Shown here one piece after another: positions 61,668-64,000 of a stretch of DNA of 64,000 bases. The stretch is from G965195345 sp965277625 (GTDB taxonomy: Bacteria > Pseudomonadota > Gammaproteobacteria > CAKMZV01). The DNA lies in the NCBI GenBank assembly GCA_965277625.1, contig OZ255827.1, forward strand, positions 1,736,001 through 1,800,000, written 5' to 3'. Both the position numbers and the translations under genes were made by a program. Under the pieces are notes generated by a model, which worked only from the letters and a program-made list of their open reading frames with translations, had not been told where the DNA came from and searched no databases. Position 1 is the stretch's first letter. The number at the start of each line of letters is the position of its first letter.

Positions 61668-63035
61668 TTACAAAACGGCTTTGATCGCTTCTTTTAGATG
61701 CCCCACAGGAATGATGTTTAAACCTTTGGGTGGAGAAAGCACTTGATTAGATTTAGGCAAAATAATCGTTGTAAAACCTTGTTTTGCCGCTTCTCTCACG
61801 CGTAATTCCCCATTGAGTACTGGGCGTACTTCACCCGACAAGCCCACCTCTCCAATGGCTGCCCACATGGCTGGAATGACTTTTTGCTTGGCGCTGGAGG
61901 CCAATGCCAGAAGAATGGCAAGATCAACACTGGTTTCTTGCAACTTTATGCCACCTGGCACGTTAATAAAAATATCTTTATCCCCGCAAGCCACACCGCC
62001 ATGGCGGTTAAGGATTGCCAACAACATGGCTAAACGCTGGGTGTCAACGCCAACAGATATTCGACGAGGTATGCCCGTTAAACAAGTATCGACCAAAGTT
62101 TGAACTTCCAACAACAATGGGCGACTGCCTTCGCAAGCCACGGTCACAATATTGCCCGAAACATCCACAGCCCGATCAGATAAAAATAAGGCTGAAGGGT
62201 TCTTGACTTGTTTTAATCCTTGTTCAGTCATGGCAAAAACACCGAGCTCATTAACGGCACCAAAGCGATTCTTTATCGCTCTTACTGCGCGAAAACGCCC
62301 ACCCTGATCGCCTTCAAAATACAACACCACATCGACCATATGCTCTAACATTCTGGGTCCAGCGATCGTGCCCTCTTTGGTGACGTGACCCACAATGAAA
62401 ATAATGGTGTTGGTGGTTTTTGCCAAATTAACCAATCGCGAACAACATTCTCTTACTTGGGCAACAGACCCTTGGGTTGACTCAACGTAACTGGAGGCGA
62501 TGGTTTGAATAGAATCCACCACCAAGGTATTGACTTGCCTGTCGTAGGCCAATTGTTCGATCTCTTCTAAATCGTTACTAGAATATAACCACAAACGCTC
62601 CAAGGGCAACTCTAACCGGGTTGCGCGTTGACTGATTTGAGACAGAGATTCCTCACCACTCACATACAGTATGGCTTGACTCTGCCCCAAATGGGTGGCG
62701 ACTTGAGTTAATAAAGTAGATTTGCCAATGCCTGGATCACCGCCGATCAATACCACAGACCCTTGAACCAAACCACCGCCCAGCACACGATCTAATTCTT
62801 CCGATCCAGAACGAATGCGATGGGTTTGTTCTTCTGTGACATCACTGGCGCGCACAACCGCCCTTTCTACCTGAGCGTGTACCGGTGTGGCCCGTTTAGA
62901 TTTTTTCTTCTGTCCTGTGACTTTGGTACTTTCTATTAAGCTATTCCATGCTCCACAACCAGGACATTGACCTGTCCAACGCGTTTGCTCATTGCCACAG
63001 TCACTACAGAAAAAAATACCACTCGATTTTGCCAT
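61668..63035 (-). CDS. radA: DNA repair protein RadA
   Basis: A 455-residue RecA-like ATPase that promotes branch migration of recombination intermediates. A C4 zinc finger (CSDCG...CPGCG) is at residues 10-33, Walker A GGDPGIGKSTLL near 99, the RadA-specific KNRFG near 254, and a C-terminal Lon-like domain follows. Length matches E. coli RadA. Its neighbours do not relate to repair. Confidence 0.96.
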   Translation of the reverse strand: MAKSSGIFFCSDCGNEQTRWTGQCPGCGAWNSLIESTKVTGQKKKSKRATPVHAQVERAVVRASDVTEEQTHRIRSGSEELDRVLGGGLVQGSVVLIGGDPGIGKSTLLTQVATHLGQSQAILYVSGEESLSQISQRATRLELPLERLWLYSSNDLEEIEQLAYDRQVNTLVVDSIQTIASSYVESTQGSVAQVRECCSRLVNLAKTTNTIIFIVGHVTKEGTIAGPRMLEHMVDVVLYFEGDQGGRFRAVRAIKNRFGAVNELGVFAMTEQGLKQVKNPSALFLSDRAVDVSGNIVTVACEGSRPLLLEVQTLVDTCLTGIPRRISVGVDTQRLAMLLAILNRHGGVACGDKDIFINVPGGIKLQETSVDLAILLALASSAKQKVIPAMWAAIGEVGLSGEVRPVLNGELRVREAAKQGFTTIILPKSNQVLSPPKGLNIIPVGHLKEAIKAVL

Positions 63036-63093
63036 GGATGAATATACTACTGATGCAAGCGGCGATTAGAAACAGACCAACATCTAAGAGTCG

Positions 63094-63375
63094 TCATTCC
63101 CCACAAGCAATTTTTATGCTTTCTTCTAAGCTGACATCTGAGGCGTAAAGCACCCCAGTGTTTGAATTGCTGAAATAACTCAGCGTATTTGGGGATGTTA
63201 TGTCATCTACATGAACTTCGGCTTTCTCGCCATTATCACAACGGACCTTATACTTAAAGATGCCATCTTGTTCGCACGGATTACACGTGAAATTTGATTG
63301 ATACGCCAGCGCGGAAGCGCTGACTAAGCAAGCCAAAATGCCTGCAAAAAGACGGTAAAACATGATATTTTTCAT
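63094..63375 (-). CDS. Small secreted cysteine-containing protein, unknown function
   Basis: A 93-residue protein with a clear Sec signal peptide (MKNIMFYRLFAGILACLVSA, cleavage near ALA-YQ at residue ~24). The mature part is about 70 residues with four cysteines (NFTCNPCEQDG, VRCDNG, KIACGE), probably two disulfides. No family recognised. ATG 63375 is chosen because upstream residues are not signal-like. Likely periplasmic. Confidence 0.6.
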   Translation of the reverse strand: MKNIMFYRLFAGILACLVSASALAYQSNFTCNPCEQDGIFKYKVRCDNGEKAEVHVDDITSPNTLSYFSNSNTGVLYASDVSLEESIKIACGE

Positions 63376-63495
63376 AAGCGATTTCTCAACGACTAGCCCC
63401 TCAACTTTCAATTATTGTATGCTTTATCCCAAAATAGGTCAAACGAGCATCGGTCAAACGACCTGTACTAAACATGGTCAGGAAAACATCAGACA

Positions 63496-63954
63496 TTATT
63501 TGGTGCCCGTGCTGCCAAATCCGCCCTCACCCCTTTGACTATGCGCGGAAAATGCCTCGACGATTTCAAACTGCATCTGGACAACAGGGATCATCATCAT
63601 CTGAGCAATGCGCATGCCAGGTGTGATTTCAATGGACTGTTCGCTCCTATTCCACAGTGGCACACCGAGTTCGCCTTGGTAGTCAGAATCGATCAAACCC
63701 ACCAAATTACCCAAGACGATGCCTTGTTTGGCGCCCAAGCCAGACCTTGGCAAAATAAGCGTCGCATAGTTTTTATCAGCTATGTGGATGGCCATGCCTG
63801 TGGGGATCAACTGGCATTCTGAGGGCGCTAAGATCAGAGTTGATTCGACACACGCCAATAAATCCACTGCTGCAGAACCATCCGTTGCGTGGTGCGGCAA
63901 AGCAAATGCTTTTCCTATGCGAGGATCGAGAATTTTCAGTTGAATTTTTTTCAT
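63496..63954 (-). CDS. dut: dUTP diphosphatase
   Basis: A 152-residue homotrimeric dUTPase that removes dUTP and supplies dUMP. All motifs are present: AAVDLLA, PRSGLGAK, GLIDSDYQGE, RIAQMMMIPV and the C-terminal RGEGGFGSTG. Length is normal. In E. coli dut follows coaBC; here coaC and coaB are about 52 kb away, so that linkage is broken. Confidence 0.96.
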   Translation of the reverse strand: MKKIQLKILDPRIGKAFALPHHATDGSAAVDLLACVESTLILAPSECQLIPTGMAIHIADKNYATLILPRSGLGAKQGIVLGNLVGLIDSDYQGELGVPLWNRSEQSIEITPGMRIAQMMMIPVVQMQFEIVEAFSAHSQRGEGGFGSTGTK

Positions 63955-64000
63955 ATCAATTTACCGCTACTTAATAATATTTTTAGAACATACCGATGCG

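Noticed and set aside
1..64000. tRNA, rRNA, transposase or phage genes
   Set aside because: No intergenic gap showed a cloverleaf or rRNA sequence, and no frame resembled transposase, integrase or phage structural proteins.

Overview
The window looks like chromosomal DNA from a moderately AT-rich gammaproteobacterium, probably free-living. The evidence is Gram-negative cell-envelope genes (BepA-type M48 protease, BamE, KdsC, CaCA antiporter), ZapA, a hemA-prfA pair, E. coli-like Icd and PurB, and a marine-style general L-amino-acid ABC transporter. The lineage below class level cannot be fixed from these genes. I saw no rRNA, tRNA, CRISPR array, insertion sequence or phage gene. Genes are tightly packed and many overlap by 4 nt.

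Layout. 1-6.2 kb: end of icd, tusA, zapA, argG-pgpA, rhodanese-bepA, and the opposing ppa-cysE pair. 6.2-10.8 kb: a 462-nt leader region with unusual paired modules, then the aapJQMP amino-acid transporter. 10.9-12.8 kb: a reverse-strand operon of a ketopantoate-reductase-like gene, coaC and coaB, the last two being separate genes rather than the usual fused coaBC. 13-24.7 kb: hemA-prfA-apbE, a thiolase, rpmB-rpmG-mutM, an Lrp-type regulator, msrA, maeB, rpsP with a repetitive tail, and a SRPBCC/GyrI-like protein. 24.7-31.9 kb: a TlpA-like lipoprotein, a membrane protein with purB, a glycine-zipper lipoprotein, and the reverse-strand operon hisB-hisH-hisA-hisF-hisE-tyrS.

32-46.2 kb is the accessory part, all on the reverse strand. 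One unit holds an M19-dipeptidase-like protein lacking several metal ligands, a 555-residue protein I cannot name, and a DUF3726 protein. Upstream of it is a surface-glycan block: an AsnB-type amidotransferase, galU, ugd and a UDP-glucuronate 4-epimerase (supplying UDP-Glc, UDP-GlcA and UDP-GalA), then a HisC-like aminotransferase, a HAD phosphatase, a TupA-like ATP-grasp protein and two glycosyltransferases. Aminotransferase, phosphatase and ATP-grasp ligase beside UDP-uronate genes suggest an amino-alcohol amide on a uronic acid, as in the Campylobacter jejuni capsule. That is inference.

46.4-64 kb: fhs, ssb, a uronate-dehydrogenase-like gene, an OsmC/Nudix pair, clpX-lon-bamE, a CaCA antiporter with kdsC, folP, leuD, an SDR, a Rieske oxygenase-gloA-cupin operon with a clear promoter and operator-like repeat, radA, a small secreted cysteine protein and dut. 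Many housekeeping genes lack their usual operon partners here (no prmC, clpP, rimM-trmD-rplS, leuC, kdsD, hisI), pointing to a rearranged gene order. Best candidates for something undescribed are the M19-like/555-aa/DUF3726 operon, the putative uronamide glycan genes, the Rieske-gloA-cupin operon and the paired-module element upstream of aapJ.
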